This document shows, in pieces, positions 38,876 through 47,685 of a stretch of 64,000 bases of DNA; within the stretch, counting starts at the first letter, position 1, and each line of letters opens with the position of its first letter. Source of the DNA: Rhizobium sp. Leaf262 (GTDB lineage Bacteria > Pseudomonadota > Alphaproteobacteria > Rhizobiales > Rhizobiaceae); the NCBI RefSeq assembly GCF_001422245.1, contig NZ_LMMM01000007.1, positions 184,225-248,224 of the forward strand, read 5' to 3'. Position numbers and translations under genes: made by a program. The notes under the pieces are model-generated. The model had not been told where the DNA came from. It ran no database searches and saw only the letters and a list, made by a program, of their open reading frames with translations.

Positions 38876-39628
38876 ATGTCTAATTCATCTGAAAATCACC
38901 GGCTGGACCAGCTTCTGGTATCGCGCGGCCTGTTTGCCAGCCGCTCCCGCGCACGCGATGCAGTGGAGCGCGGCACCGTGCGCGTCAACGGCAAGGTCGT
39001 CACCAAGCCCAGCCTGACATTTCCCGGAAATGTCGTCTTCGAAATCAGCGATCCTGCGCAGGACTATGTGTCACGCGGGGCGTTGAAACTGGTCGCCGCA
39101 CTCGACCATTTCCAGCTCGATCCACGCAATCTCGAATGTCTCGATGTCGGCGCATCCACGGGCGGCTTCACCGAAGTTTTGCTGAAGCGCGGCGCGTCCC
39201 ACGTCACCTCCATCGATGTCGGCCACGGGCAAATTCATCCGCGCATCGAAAACGACCGACGCGTGACCAGTATCGAAGGTTTCAACGCCCGCTTCCTGAC
39301 CAGCGACGATATCGACAATCGGCCGATCAGCTTCATCGTGTCGGACGTGTCCTTCATTTCGCTGAAGCTGGCGCTCGCCCCTGCGCTGGAACTGGCAGAG
39401 CCCGGCGCGCTTGCCGTGCTGCTGGTGAAGCCGCAATTCGAAGCCGGTCGCGATGCGATCAGCAAGGCCGGTCTTTTGAAGGAGCCGGAAACCGCGCCCG
39501 AGGTTGCCGCAGAGCTTGAGCGCTGGCTGGTGGAGGACATGGGCTGGGTGAGCCTCGGCCTCATCCCCTCCCCCATTGCTGGTGGTGATGGCAATGTCGA
39601 ATTCCTTCTCGGAGGCAAAAAGCCATGA
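38876..39628 (+). CDS. tlyA: TlyA family rRNA (cytidine-2'-O)-methyltransferase
   Basis: The 250-residue protein has an N-terminal S4 RNA-binding domain (about 1-60, RLDQLLVSRGLFASRSRARDA) and an FtsJ-type methyltransferase domain with the SAM site DVGASTGGFTEVLLKRGA and the KPQFEAGR motif. TlyA enzymes methylate ribosomal RNA; they are often mislabelled hemolysins. I chose the ATG at 38876. It overlaps the next RNA methyltransferase gene by four bases. Confidence 0.92.
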   Translation: MSNSSENHRLDQLLVSRGLFASRSRARDAVERGTVRVNGKVVTKPSLTFPGNVVFEISDPAQDYVSRGALKLVAALDHFQLDPRNLECLDVGASTGGFTEVLLKRGASHVTSIDVGHGQIHPRIENDRRVTSIEGFNARFLTSDDIDNRPISFIVSDVSFISLKLALAPALELAEPGALAVLLVKPQFEAGRDAISKAGLLKEPETAPEVAAELERWLVEDMGWVSLGLIPSPIAGGDGNVEFLLGGKKP

Positions 39629-40875
39629 GCACTCAGACCTTGAAGATACAGAATCTGGGCGCGCAGGGCGATGGCATTGCCCACTGTCCCGAGGGCACGG
39701 TCTACGTGCCCTTTACACTGCCGGGTGAAACGGTAGCCGTTGCCCGCGTCAAGGACCAAGGCATGGTCATGTCGATTGCCGAGGCCGCACCCGAGCGGCG
39801 AGAGCCTGCCTGCCGCCACTTCGGCCCGGATGGCAAGAACGGCACCTGTGGCGGCTGCTCATTGCAGCATATGGCCGATGAGTCCTACCATGTCTTCAAG
39901 CGCAGCCTTGTGGTTGCCGCGCTGAAGTCCAAGGGGCTAGAGGCTGAAGTGGATGCGCTAGTGCACTGTCGTCCGGGCGAAAGACGCCGTGTCGTCTTTA
40001 CCGCCCGCAAAACGGAAAAAGGCCTCCTTCTCGGTTTCAGCCAGGCCGGCAGCCATCACATCGTTGCCATCGAGGAATGTCCCATCGCGTCGGATGGTAT
40101 CGTCTCGCGTCTAGACACCATCCGCGCTATTGGTCTGCCGCTCGTATCGAGTGCAGAGCCATTCCGCATCACTGTGATGGAAACGCGGACCGGGCTCGAT
40201 ATTTCCTTTGAAGGCATCAAAGCGCCAAACGACAAGCAGCGTAGAACGGCGACGGAAATCACACTGTCCATGCGCGGCATTGCGCGCGTTTCGATTGCCG
40301 GTGAAATCCTGATCGAGCCACAAAAGCCGATGATCGATTTCGACGGCGTTATGATTTCGCCGCCGTCTGGCGGCTTTGCGCAGGCCACCAAGCCAGCGGA
40401 AGATGCGATGGCGGAACTGGTGCTGGCGCATGTCGGCAAATCCAAGCGCATCGCCGACCTTTTCTGCGGCTCCGGCACATTCGCACTGCGGCTTGCCAGT
40501 CTTGGCAAAGTGCATGCGGTGGAAGCCGAGGACAAGGCGCTAAAGGCGCTGGATCTCGCGGCCCGTAACACGCAGGGACTGAAGCCGGTGACGATTGAAA
40601 AGCGCGACCTGTTTCGCCATGCGCTAACCGTCAAAGAATTGAAGAACTACGATGCCGTGGTTTTCGACCCACCACGCGCGGGTGCCGAAGCCCAATGCAA
40701 GGAACTGGCGAAGAGCAGCGTCAAGAAGATCGTTGCCGTCAGCTGCAACCCGCTGTCGCTGGCCCGCGATCTGGCCATTCTGGTTGAGGGCGGTTATCGC
40801 GTCACCAAGGTGACGCCTATCGACCAGTTCCTGTGGTCGCCGCATGTGGAAGCGGTTGCGACGCTGGAGAAGTAG
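39625..40875 (+). CDS. TrmA/RlmD family RNA (uracil-5)-methyltransferase
   Basis: The 416-residue protein has a TRAM-like N-terminus, a four-cysteine iron-sulfur cluster motif (CRHFGPDGKNGTCGGC and a later Cys) and a Rossmann SAM site DLFCGSGTFALRLA. Catalytic segments FDPPRAG and VSCNP are intact. It methylates uridine in rRNA or tRNA; the target base (U747, U1939 or U54) cannot be told from sequence. It is translationally coupled to tlyA by an ATGA overlap, so the two form an RNA modification pair. Confidence 0.9.
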   Translation: MSTQTLKIQNLGAQGDGIAHCPEGTVYVPFTLPGETVAVARVKDQGMVMSIAEAAPERREPACRHFGPDGKNGTCGGCSLQHMADESYHVFKRSLVVAALKSKGLEAEVDALVHCRPGERRRVVFTARKTEKGLLLGFSQAGSHHIVAIEECPIASDGIVSRLDTIRAIGLPLVSSAEPFRITVMETRTGLDISFEGIKAPNDKQRRTATEITLSMRGIARVSIAGEILIEPQKPMIDFDGVMISPPSGGFAQATKPAEDAMAELVLAHVGKSKRIADLFCGSGTFALRLASLGKVHAVEAEDKALKALDLAARNTQGLKPVTIEKRDLFRHALTVKELKNYDAVVFDPPRAGAEAQCKELAKSSVKKIVAVSCNPLSLARDLAILVEGGYRVTKVTPIDQFLWSPHVEAVATLEK

Positions 40876-40895
40876 GGCTTAGCAGCCCTCCCCTC

Positions 40896-41007
40896 CGTCA
40901 TCCCGCACTTGATGCGGGATCCAGTGCGATCAAGTCCTTGATCGCAAAAGACTCTTTTGCGCCGCAGACGCGACGCTGCTGGATTCCGGCTCAGGGCCGG
41001 AATGACG
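40896..41007. repeat. Intergenic mosaic element, RIME1-like (copy 3)
   Basis: This 112-base element begins CGTCATCCCGCACTTGATGC and ends in CCGGAATGACG, with inner hairpins GCGATCAAG/CTTGATCGC and GCAAAAG/CTTTTGC. The two ends share only the outer CGTCAT and inner ATCCAG, so it is a mosaic. It lies between convergent genes. Confidence 0.72.
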
Positions 41008-41021
41008 AAAGAAACGATCCC

Positions 41022-41339
41022 TTACCAAGCCGTATCGATATTGCCATTCCCCACCACGCCATCGCAGCGGCAGCGTCCGCCGACGCGGCCCTGCTGCACC
41101 GGGCAGACGTAAGGGCGGGAACGATTGGCGCTATCAGGCGGCGTCACTACACAGACGAAGCGCGGGCGGCGACGGTCATTGTTGTTGCGGTTGGATTGCC
41201 CGGCCTGGCTGTTAAAATTCTGCACCTGGATGACATCGCTCTGTGCTGGCTGCGACATCAGCGGCGGCTGGAAGCTGGCCGCTTCTGCGAGGCTGGAGAG
41301 GGACATGAAGGCAAGCGTTGCGAAAACGATATTGCGCAT
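41022..41339 (-). CDS. Small secreted protein, unknown
   Basis: The 105-residue protein has a signal peptide (MRNIVFATLAFMSLSSLAEA, about 1-20). The mature part has an Asn/Arg-rich stretch (SNRNNNDRRRPR) and a C-terminal region with four cysteines (FVCVVTPP, YVCPVQQG, GRCRCDGV), suggesting disulfide bonding in the periplasm. No family is recognised. I chose the ATG at 41339, where the signal peptide begins; the frame to 41426 has no ribosome site. Confidence 0.65.
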   Translation of the reverse strand: MRNIVFATLAFMSLSSLAEAASFQPPLMSQPAQSDVIQVQNFNSQAGQSNRNNNDRRRPRFVCVVTPPDSANRSRPYVCPVQQGRVGGRCRCDGVVGNGNIDTAW

Positions 41340-41435
41340 GGTGGCGGCTTTCTTGAAAGGCGGGCGTTGTTGCGCAAAGACTAAACAGCCTTGTTTTGCA
41401 ATTCCATAAGAGATGCCAATTTTCACCAGCCACGC

Positions 41436-42194
41436 TTAACGGCGCATGAATGCCTCAAACGCCGCCCTGGCTTCGGCGCTCTGCAATTGCGCGGCAAAAT
41501 GCACGATCTCTGCATCGATCCTTGCCCGCACCTCAGCGCCATCGCCGCGCAAAAGATCACGAGCGATCTTCAGTGCCTGCGGTGGTTTTGCGGCAAGCTT
41601 TGCGGCAATCTTCAAAGTTTCAGCTTCGACCTCAGCTTCCGATACGACTTTCCAGATCAAACCGGCCTGCAACGCTTCGTCCGCTGAAAAGCCTTCGCCT
41701 GCGGCCAGCAGCGCGAAAGCGCGTTGATGGCCCATGATGCGTGGCACAAGCAGGCTGGAAGCCGCTTCCGGCACCAGCGCCAAGTCCACGAAAGGTGTCT
41801 TGAACAGGCTGCGGCTTGAGGCAACGGTCAGGTCGCAATGCAGGTTGAGCGTCGTTCCAATGCCGATGGCCAAGCCATCGACGCCGGAAACGATGGGTTT
41901 GCCGACGCTGACGAGTGCGTGCAGGAAATCCCCCGCTGCCAGCCGTCCTTTTCCGCCGGACATGGCAAAGGCCATGAAATCGGCCATGTCATTGCCAGCT
42001 GTAAAGCAGCCTTCAGAGCCAAGGAAAGCGATGGCACGGATGTCCGTATCCGCATCGGCTGCCTGCAAGGCCCCGATCATGCTGCGATACATCGCGTCCG
42101 TGATGGCGTTCTTCTTGTCCGGGCGGTTGAAGCGGATGACCTGTACGCCGGGTGCGGTTTGCGGACGTTCGACAAGAATATGGTCGGCAGACAT
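41436..42194 (-). CDS. Enoyl-CoA hydratase/isomerase family protein
   Basis: The 252-residue protein is a crotonase-fold enzyme. The oxyanion-hole segments are AFLGSEGCFTAGNDMADF and GLAIGIGTTLNLHCD, and the family glutamate is present in LVPEAASSLL. It should hydrate or isomerise enoyl-CoA esters. It lies nine bases after an acyl-CoA dehydrogenase gene on the same strand, so the two probably act in sequence in a beta-oxidation-like pathway. Confidence 0.9.
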   Translation of the reverse strand: MSADHILVERPQTAPGVQVIRFNRPDKKNAITDAMYRSMIGALQAADADTDIRAIAFLGSEGCFTAGNDMADFMAFAMSGGKGRLAAGDFLHALVSVGKPIVSGVDGLAIGIGTTLNLHCDLTVASSRSLFKTPFVDLALVPEAASSLLVPRIMGHQRAFALLAAGEGFSADEALQAGLIWKVVSEAEVEAETLKIAAKLAAKPPQALKIARDLLRGDGAEVRARIDAEIVHFAAQLQSAEARAAFEAFMRR

Positions 42195-42203
42195 GGGAAC
42201 TCC

Positions 42204-43988
42204 TTAACCCAGCACGGCACGGGCCGCTTCAAGGCTCGCGGCACCGGATATCACGCGGTCTTTCAAGGCAGATATTTCCGCCAGAAGATTTTCGGCGGTG
42301 AAGCGGCACAGCGCAGTGCGGCTCGCCCCCTGCCCGTCATCAACCGATGCCAGCGCACCCTTGGCCAGATAGGCTCCCGTCAGCGTCAATCCAAACAGAC
42401 GCTGGTATGGCGTGGCACCGGCCAGTGCCGCAGATGTTTCGCCCTTCGCGACCGCATCCAGCAACCACTTAGTCGCGTCTTCCAGATCCGTGATGCTCTG
42501 GTCGAGATAACGCCCGGTCTCGCCAAGCTCTGGCGTGTTGGAAGCGTGAACGGCCTGCGCCTGTTCTTTCAGCTCTGCAATGAAACCGCGAACCTGCGCG
42601 CCCTCGGAGAGCGGCAACTTGCGCATGACGAGGTCGATGGCCTGAATGCCGTTGGTGCCTTCATAGATCGGCGCGATGCGGGCGTCGCGTAGGTAACGGG
42701 CCGCACCTGTTTCCTCGATAAAGCCCATGCCGCCATGGACCTGAATGCCGAGAGAAGCCACGTCCACACCGGCATCGGTGGAGAAGGACTTGGCAATCGG
42801 CGTCAGAAGGGCTGCGCGCTCCTGCCAGAACTTGCGCTCGGTGGCATCGGTCTTGGCGTGGCTCATGTCGATGGCGTGCGCGCAGGAAAACGAGATGGCG
42901 CGCGAGCCCTGCGTCAGCGCTTTCATCGTCAGCAGCGTTCTGGCAATATCGGGATGTTCGATGATCGGGCTCATGCCGGTCGCCTTGGTGCGCGGTGCCT
43001 TGCCCTGCGTGCGATCCCTAGCATAGGCGATGGCCTTTTGCGTCGCCGCCTCGCAAATCGCGACACCCTGCATGCCGACGGCCAGACGCGCATTGTTCAT
43101 CATGGTGAACATGCAGGCAAGGCCCTTGTTCTCCTCACCGACAATCCAGCCGATCGCACCCTTTTCAGCGCCGTAGCGACCATCGCCAAAGATCATCGTG
43201 CAGGTGGGAGAGCCGTGAATGCCGAGTTTGTGCTCCAGCGCATGGCAGAACAGATCGTTGCGTTCGCCGGGATTACCAGCCGCATCGGGAAGAAATTTCG
43301 GCACCAGAAACAGTGAAATGCCGCGCGTTCCGGCGGGCGCATCCGGCAGGCGTGCCAGCACCAGATGGATGATGTTGTCGGCTGCGTCGTGTTCACCCCA
43401 GGTGATGAAAATCTTCTGACCGAAGATGCGGTAGCTGCCGTCACCGACGCGTTCCGCACGCGATTTCAGCGCCGCGAGATCGGAGCCGGCATGTGGCTCA
43501 GTCAGGTTCATCGTCCCGGTCCAGACGCCGGACACCAGCTTTTCCAGATAGGTGGCCTTAAGGTCGTCGCTGCCGTGCGTGGCGATGGCTTCCACAGCCC
43601 CCATGGTGAGCGTCGGGCATAGCGCAAAGGCCATGGAGCCGGAGTTCCACATTTCCAGTGCGGCGACATTCAGCAGATGCGGTAGGGCCTGCCCACCGAA
43701 TTCTTCCGGTGCGGTCAGGCCGTTCCAGCCGCCTTCGGCCCAACGGCGATAAAGATCGGCCCAGCCATCCGGCGTGCGCACCGCGCCATCCACCAGCTTG
43801 GAGCCTTGTTTGTCGCCAATCTCGGCAAGCGGTGCGACCTCATCGGTGGCGAAACGACCGGCTTCATGAAGAATGGCATCGACGGTATCTTCGTCGAGAT
43901 CACCGAACGCGCCGTCATCCAGCGCTGATTTGAGACCTGCCACATGTTTCAGCGTAAAAGCGATATCGTCGACCGGTGCGGTATACAT
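42204..43988 (-). CDS. Acyl-CoA dehydrogenase
   Basis: The 594-residue protein is the long, bacterial FadE-like type of acyl-CoA dehydrogenase with an N-terminal domain, a medium-chain-like FAD domain (WTGTMNLTEPHAGSDLAALK and KIFITWGEHD) and an extra C-terminal domain. The catalytic base lies in the EGTNGIQAIDLV segment. It oxidises acyl-CoA to enoyl-CoA, feeding the hydratase downstream. I chose the ATG at 43988 with GGGAGGAGG upstream; a TTG/CTG reading from 44018 is not supported. Confidence 0.93.
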   Translation of the reverse strand: MYTAPVDDIAFTLKHVAGLKSALDDGAFGDLDEDTVDAILHEAGRFATDEVAPLAEIGDKQGSKLVDGAVRTPDGWADLYRRWAEGGWNGLTAPEEFGGQALPHLLNVAALEMWNSGSMAFALCPTLTMGAVEAIATHGSDDLKATYLEKLVSGVWTGTMNLTEPHAGSDLAALKSRAERVGDGSYRIFGQKIFITWGEHDAADNIIHLVLARLPDAPAGTRGISLFLVPKFLPDAAGNPGERNDLFCHALEHKLGIHGSPTCTMIFGDGRYGAEKGAIGWIVGEENKGLACMFTMMNNARLAVGMQGVAICEAATQKAIAYARDRTQGKAPRTKATGMSPIIEHPDIARTLLTMKALTQGSRAISFSCAHAIDMSHAKTDATERKFWQERAALLTPIAKSFSTDAGVDVASLGIQVHGGMGFIEETGAARYLRDARIAPIYEGTNGIQAIDLVMRKLPLSEGAQVRGFIAELKEQAQAVHASNTPELGETGRYLDQSITDLEDATKWLLDAVAKGETSAALAGATPYQRLFGLTLTGAYLAKGALASVDDGQGASRTALCRFTAENLLAEISALKDRVISGAASLEAARAVLG

Positions 43989-44044
43989 CCTGCCTCCTCC
44001 CGAAGCGTCTGCCTGCAATGCGATTGCCTTCGGGCTAAATGATT

Positions 44045-44060
44045 TTTACGTAAACGTCAA
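44045..44060. promoter_or_regulatory. Imperfect palindrome before the acyl-CoA dehydrogenase gene
   Basis: TTTACGTAAACGTCAA holds the perfect core TTTACGTAAA and a TTGACG on the minus strand that could serve as a -35 element, 57 bases before the start codon. Sites of this type are known for MerR-family regulators of acyl-CoA and branched-chain amino acid breakdown, but the match here is only by eye. Confidence 0.35.
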
Positions 44061-44241
44061 TTTGAAAAAGTTGCGGTGCGATCAACTTTCCCTGTCATCG
44101 GGTGGTTATGGGAGGCCGCGGCGCACAGCATTCGCTGCCCCTGTAATCAAACTGTCACAAAACTCTGGTCTGCATGATATCGTCGCAAAAGCGGGATATT
44201 TTACCGCTGCCTGCCGCGATTGCCCCTTCAGGATAACGCCC

Positions 44242-45237
44242 ATGGATATTCCGCATCCCGCCATTCCCGGTCTCGTCTGGGCCTATCGCTTTCGCCCCGG
44301 CATCGAGCCCTGCACCCGGCTTGCGCCCGATGTGCAACTGGCCGAGCTTCAGACGGAAGACGGTTTTTTCTGGCTGCACCTCAATCTCGCAGATAGCCGT
44401 GTTGCCAGCTTTCTGGAAAACATGCAGGGGCTGGACGAGAGCATCAAGGGTAACCTCACCACCCATGAGACCCACCCGTCCATCGTGGTGGATGATGGTG
44501 CGCTTTATGGAACGTTGGTGGATTTCCAGCGCGAGTTCGATCAGGAAACCCGCGATATAGGCTGGCTGCATTTCGCGCTGGGTGAACGCTACATTATCAC
44601 CACGCGCCTTCAACCGCTGCGCTCCGTGGATCGGCTGCGTGCCGCCATCGATAAGAACCCGAAGCGCTACTCCACGCCGTCCCATGTCTTTGAAGGACTG
44701 GTGGCGGAATTTCAGCGCAGCCTGATCGCGCTCGTCATGGAGACGACAGAAGAGCTGAATGCCATTGAGGACTTTGTCTATGACAGCACCCCGCGCGATG
44801 AACGCCGCAGGCTTGCCCCCGTGCGCCGCACGGTCGTGCGCCTTCACCGGCATTTGCGCACGGTGCTGACCCTGATGCGCAGAGCCTCTGCGGCGGATGA
44901 TGAGGAAATGCCTTTCGGCTTTGAAGAGATTGCTGCCCGACTGACCGGCCGGCTGGAATCCATCGATCACGATGTCTATGCGCTCCAGGAGCGGGCGAGA
45001 CTGCTGCATGAAGAAGTGGATTCAAAGCTTTCGTCCGAAACCAACCGTCACCTTTATATTCTATCGCTGATGACGGCGTTTCTTCTGCCGCCGACACTGG
45101 TCACCGGCTTTTTCGGCATGAACACAGGCGCCCTGCCCTTTACCGAGGGCACCAGCGGCACGATATATGCGGCCAGCTTCATCGTGGCTTCGATCCTCTT
45201 TGCCTGGTTCATCCTGAAACGCGTCGGCATTCTCTAA
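44242..45237 (+). CDS. CorA/ZntB family metal ion transporter
   Basis: The 331-residue protein has a large cytoplasmic N-terminal domain and two C-terminal helices joined by the GFFGMNTGALPF loop, which holds the GMN signature of CorA-like channels. The PIPGLVWAYRF start and EDGFFWLHLNLAD segment resemble ZntB, which moves zinc, more than classical CorA, but magnesium cannot be excluded. CAGGATAACGCC precedes the ATG at 44242; the frame to 43873 overlaps the divergent gene. Confidence 0.9.
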   Translation: MDIPHPAIPGLVWAYRFRPGIEPCTRLAPDVQLAELQTEDGFFWLHLNLADSRVASFLENMQGLDESIKGNLTTHETHPSIVVDDGALYGTLVDFQREFDQETRDIGWLHFALGERYIITTRLQPLRSVDRLRAAIDKNPKRYSTPSHVFEGLVAEFQRSLIALVMETTEELNAIEDFVYDSTPRDERRRLAPVRRTVVRLHRHLRTVLTLMRRASAADDEEMPFGFEEIAARLTGRLESIDHDVYALQERARLLHEEVDSKLSSETNRHLYILSLMTAFLLPPTLVTGFFGMNTGALPFTEGTSGTIYAASFIVASILFAWFILKRVGIL

Positions 45238-45241
45238 TGCA

Positions 45242-45273
45242 AAACGCCGCCCGGATGGAGCCGGACGGCGTTT
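45242..45273 (+). terminator. Terminator after the CorA-type gene
   Basis: A 13-base stem with one mismatch (AAACGCCGCCCGG with CCGGACGGCGTTT) begins five bases after the stop codon, followed by TTTC-TTTC. It lies between convergent genes. Confidence 0.7.
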
Positions 45274-45291
45274 CTTTCTTCAGGTAATCAA

Positions 45292-45795
45292 TCAGCCGTA
45301 AGGCGAGTAGCAGGTCTGGCGCGGGCCGTTATAAGGCTGGAACGTGTTGCTATAGGCATCATAAGAGCGATAACGACCGAAGCACCAGTTTACATGGCTC
45401 TGGCTGAGACCTGCACGACGTGCCGGACGGTACTCGCGGTATACAGGGCGAGGACGATATTCCGGCACGGGGCGATAGACTTCACGTGGCTGGGCAAGAG
45501 CACCGCCTATGATCGCACCAGCGCCAAAGGCGGCCAGCGGGAACCAGTAACCGTTGTGGTGACGATAACCGGGGCGGTAATCGCGATAGCCGCGATGGCC
45601 ACGATAATAGCCGCCGCCGTAGTCGCGACGATAGCCACGGTCACGCCAGTATTGCACGTTGACGACGCCGTCATTGGCCTTATCGACCACAGGCGGGGTT
45701 ATCGTCATCGGCATAGCCTGCGCCGGGACGACGGAGCCTGCCGCTGTCAGAGCCGCGAAACCGGCAGCCCAGAGAGTTTTCATATAGTTTTGCAT
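45292..45795 (-). CDS. BA14K family secreted protein (first of a pair)
   Basis: The 167-residue protein has a signal peptide (about 1-26), a Tyr/Arg/Gly-rich middle (DRGYRRDYGGGYYRGHRGY), a short hydrophobic patch (LAAFGAGAIIGGAL) and a C-terminal VNWCFGRYRSYDAYSNTF with a final Cys, all typical of the BA14K family. Brucella BA14K is an immunoreactive lectin-like protein; the role here is unknown. I chose the ATG at 45795 with GGAGG upstream. A paralogue lies 227 bases upstream on the same strand. Confidence 0.85.
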   Translation of the reverse strand: MQNYMKTLWAAGFAALTAAGSVVPAQAMPMTITPPVVDKANDGVVNVQYWRDRGYRRDYGGGYYRGHRGYRDYRPGYRHHNGYWFPLAAFGAGAIIGGALAQPREVYRPVPEYRPRPVYREYRPARRAGLSQSHVNWCFGRYRSYDAYSNTFQPYNGPRQTCYSPYG

Positions 45796-45981
45796 CTGAT
45801 TTCCTCCATCCACGTCCGGCTACTCTTCCGGCTCATTGTGAACAACGACGATGTTTTTCTCTTTATTCAAGCTCACCGGAGGTGAGGTATTTATATGTAC
45901 TCAGGTTATAAATGGATAGCTGAACCCAGCATTAACGATGTGTTCACAGTCACTTGATGGGTACCAATAAATAAAACAGAA

Positions 45982-46005
45982 GAAGCCCGACATGAGCCGG
46001 GCTTC
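45982..46005 (-). terminator. Hairpin after the second BA14K gene
   Basis: An eight-base stem (GAAGCCCG with CGGGCTTC) begins 17 bases beyond the stop codon on the minus strand, followed by a short T-rich stretch. It probably ends the transcript of the upstream paralogue. Confidence 0.55.
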
Positions 46006-46021
46006 CCTTTACGCTAACAGC

Positions 46022-46492
46022 TTATGGCGATACGCACTGGCGGCGTGGGCCATTGTTCGGCTGGAATGTGTTGTCATAGGCGCGATACGACCGGTAGCGG
46101 TTTGCACACCACTGCTGGTGGCTGCTGCCGTAGGATGGGCGCTGCTGAGACATCGCGCCGCCGATGATAGCACCTGTGGCGAACGCTGCCAGCGGGAACC
46201 AGTAGCCATTGTGCTGGCGATAGCCGCGACGATATTCCCGGTAGCCGCGGTGACCATTATAGTAACCGCGTCTCGAATCCGAGCGGCGGAAATCACGGTC
46301 GCGGTGACGATAGGCGCGGTCACGGTAGAAACGGCGCTCACCATCGCGGAACTGCACGGGAACGACGTCCTGGGTCGTGGTCTGAATGGGCTTTGCCAGC
46401 GGAACCGGTGCCTGAAAGGCCTGCGATGGTGTGAAGCTGGTCATAAGCATGACGAAAGCTGTTGCGAGGCTCGTCTTACGCAAATTCAGCAT
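46022..46492 (-). CDS. BA14K family secreted protein (second of a pair)
   Basis: The 156-residue protein has a signal peptide (about 1-24), an Arg/Tyr-rich middle ([18 protein letters not shown]) and a C-terminal [20 protein letters not shown] with a final Cys. It is clearly related to the gene at 45292: both share GYWFPLAAF and a QxWC/NWC motif. GGAGG precedes the ATG at 46492. The two genes probably arose by duplication, and each has its own terminator. Confidence 0.85.
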   Translation of the reverse strand: MLNLRKTSLATAFVMLMTSFTPSQAFQAPVPLAKPIQTTTQDVVPVQFRDGERRFYRDRAYRHRDRDFRRSDSRRGYYNGHRGYREYRRGYRQHNGYWFPLAAFATGAIIGGAMSQQRPSYGSSHQQWCANRYRSYRAYDNTFQPNNGPRRQCVSP

Positions 46493-46596
46493 GAATTTCC
46501 TCCGTTGTGGACACGACGCGTTGAACCGCGTTTCGATGAGCAACTAACGGGAAAACTCTAAGTTGGTTCCATTGTGCAAAATGGAACCAAGTATAA

Positions 46597-47685
46597 TCAG
46601 GCTTCTACTTGCACATCCGTCAGCGGACGCGAGCAGCAGGCCAGGATATAACCCTCCTCGATGTCTTCATCGAGAATGCCGCCATTGTGGTTCATCTCCA
46701 CTTCGCCGGAGAGCTTCAGAACACGACACGTTCCGCAGATTCCAGACTCGCAGGCGGCACCGATGCGCACGCCGGCCGACCGCGCGGTCATCAAAATCGT
46801 CTGGCCCGGCTGGCATGGCACATCCTTGCCGGACAGGGTGAAACCGATCTTCGCCAGCACTTCGCCATCATCAGGCAGATCGCTTTCGCCGACAGCAACC
46901 GGCATGGCCGGAGAGAAGCTTTCCTGATGATAGCGCGCCATATCGAAGCCGGACGCTTCCAGCATGGAGCGGATGGCGGCCATGAACGGCTCCGGGCCGC
47001 AGCAGAATACAGTGCGGTCCATGAAGTCATGCGACAGCAGCGCGATCTTGGCCTTATCCACCATGCCCTTCAGCCCCGACCAGAGATCGGTGCGGCCGCA
47101 ATTTTCGACGATGAAGCCGAGCGACAGGTTGGGCATGAAGCGGGCAAGATATTCCAGCTCGTGCCGGAAAACGATGTCGGAGGGTGAGCGCGAGCAGTTG
47201 ATGAAGGAGATATCGCTTTGCGGTGCGCGGTCGCTCATATCGCGCACCATCGACATCATCGGCGTAACGCCGGAGCCTGCCGAGATGAACAGATACTTTT
47301 CGCCCGGATGTCGCACATAAGAGAAGTCGCCCAGAGGCCCGAGCGCACGGATGCGCATGCCCGGCTTGAGGTTGTTGAACATCCAGCGCGTACCGACGCT
47401 GGTGGCCTGCGCCTTGACGGTGACGGCCAGAGCATAGGGACGCGACGGGCTGGATGACAGCGTATAGGTGCGAAACAGCGGCTCCGGCCCCACCGGGAGT
47501 TCCAGCGTCACGAACTGGCCGGGCAGATAGCGAAACCAGTTCGGGCCTTCGGAGCGGAACAGGAACGTCATGACGTCAGGCGTCTCAGGCGTGACCGAAA
47601 TACATTCCAGCATATGGAGCTTGTCGCTCCACGGCTTCATTTCATCGATATGCTTGTATGTCGTCTTCATGTTCATTGCGGTCAT
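46597..47685 (-). CDS. gbcB: Glycine betaine monooxygenase reductase subunit (GbcB-like)
   Basis: The 362-residue protein is a flavin reductase with a plant-type ferredoxin. FAD binding is in FRTYTLSSSPS, NAD binding in FISAGSGVTPMMSMVRDM, and the C-terminal 2Fe-2S motif is in GAACESGICGTCRVLKLSGE with a distal Cys in YILACCSRP. It passes electrons from NADH to the Rieske oxygenase encoded just upstream; the two overlap as ATGA. Confidence 0.9.
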   Translation of the reverse strand: MTAMNMKTTYKHIDEMKPWSDKLHMLECISVTPETPDVMTFLFRSEGPNWFRYLPGQFVTLELPVGPEPLFRTYTLSSSPSRPYALAVTVKAQATSVGTRWMFNNLKPGMRIRALGPLGDFSYVRHPGEKYLFISAGSGVTPMMSMVRDMSDRAPQSDISFINCSRSPSDIVFRHELEYLARFMPNLSLGFIVENCGRTDLWSGLKGMVDKAKIALLSHDFMDRTVFCCGPEPFMAAIRSMLEASGFDMARYHQESFSPAMPVAVGESDLPDDGEVLAKIGFTLSGKDVPCQPGQTILMTARSAGVRIGAACESGICGTCRVLKLSGEVEMNHNGGILDEDIEEGYILACCSRPLTDVQVEA

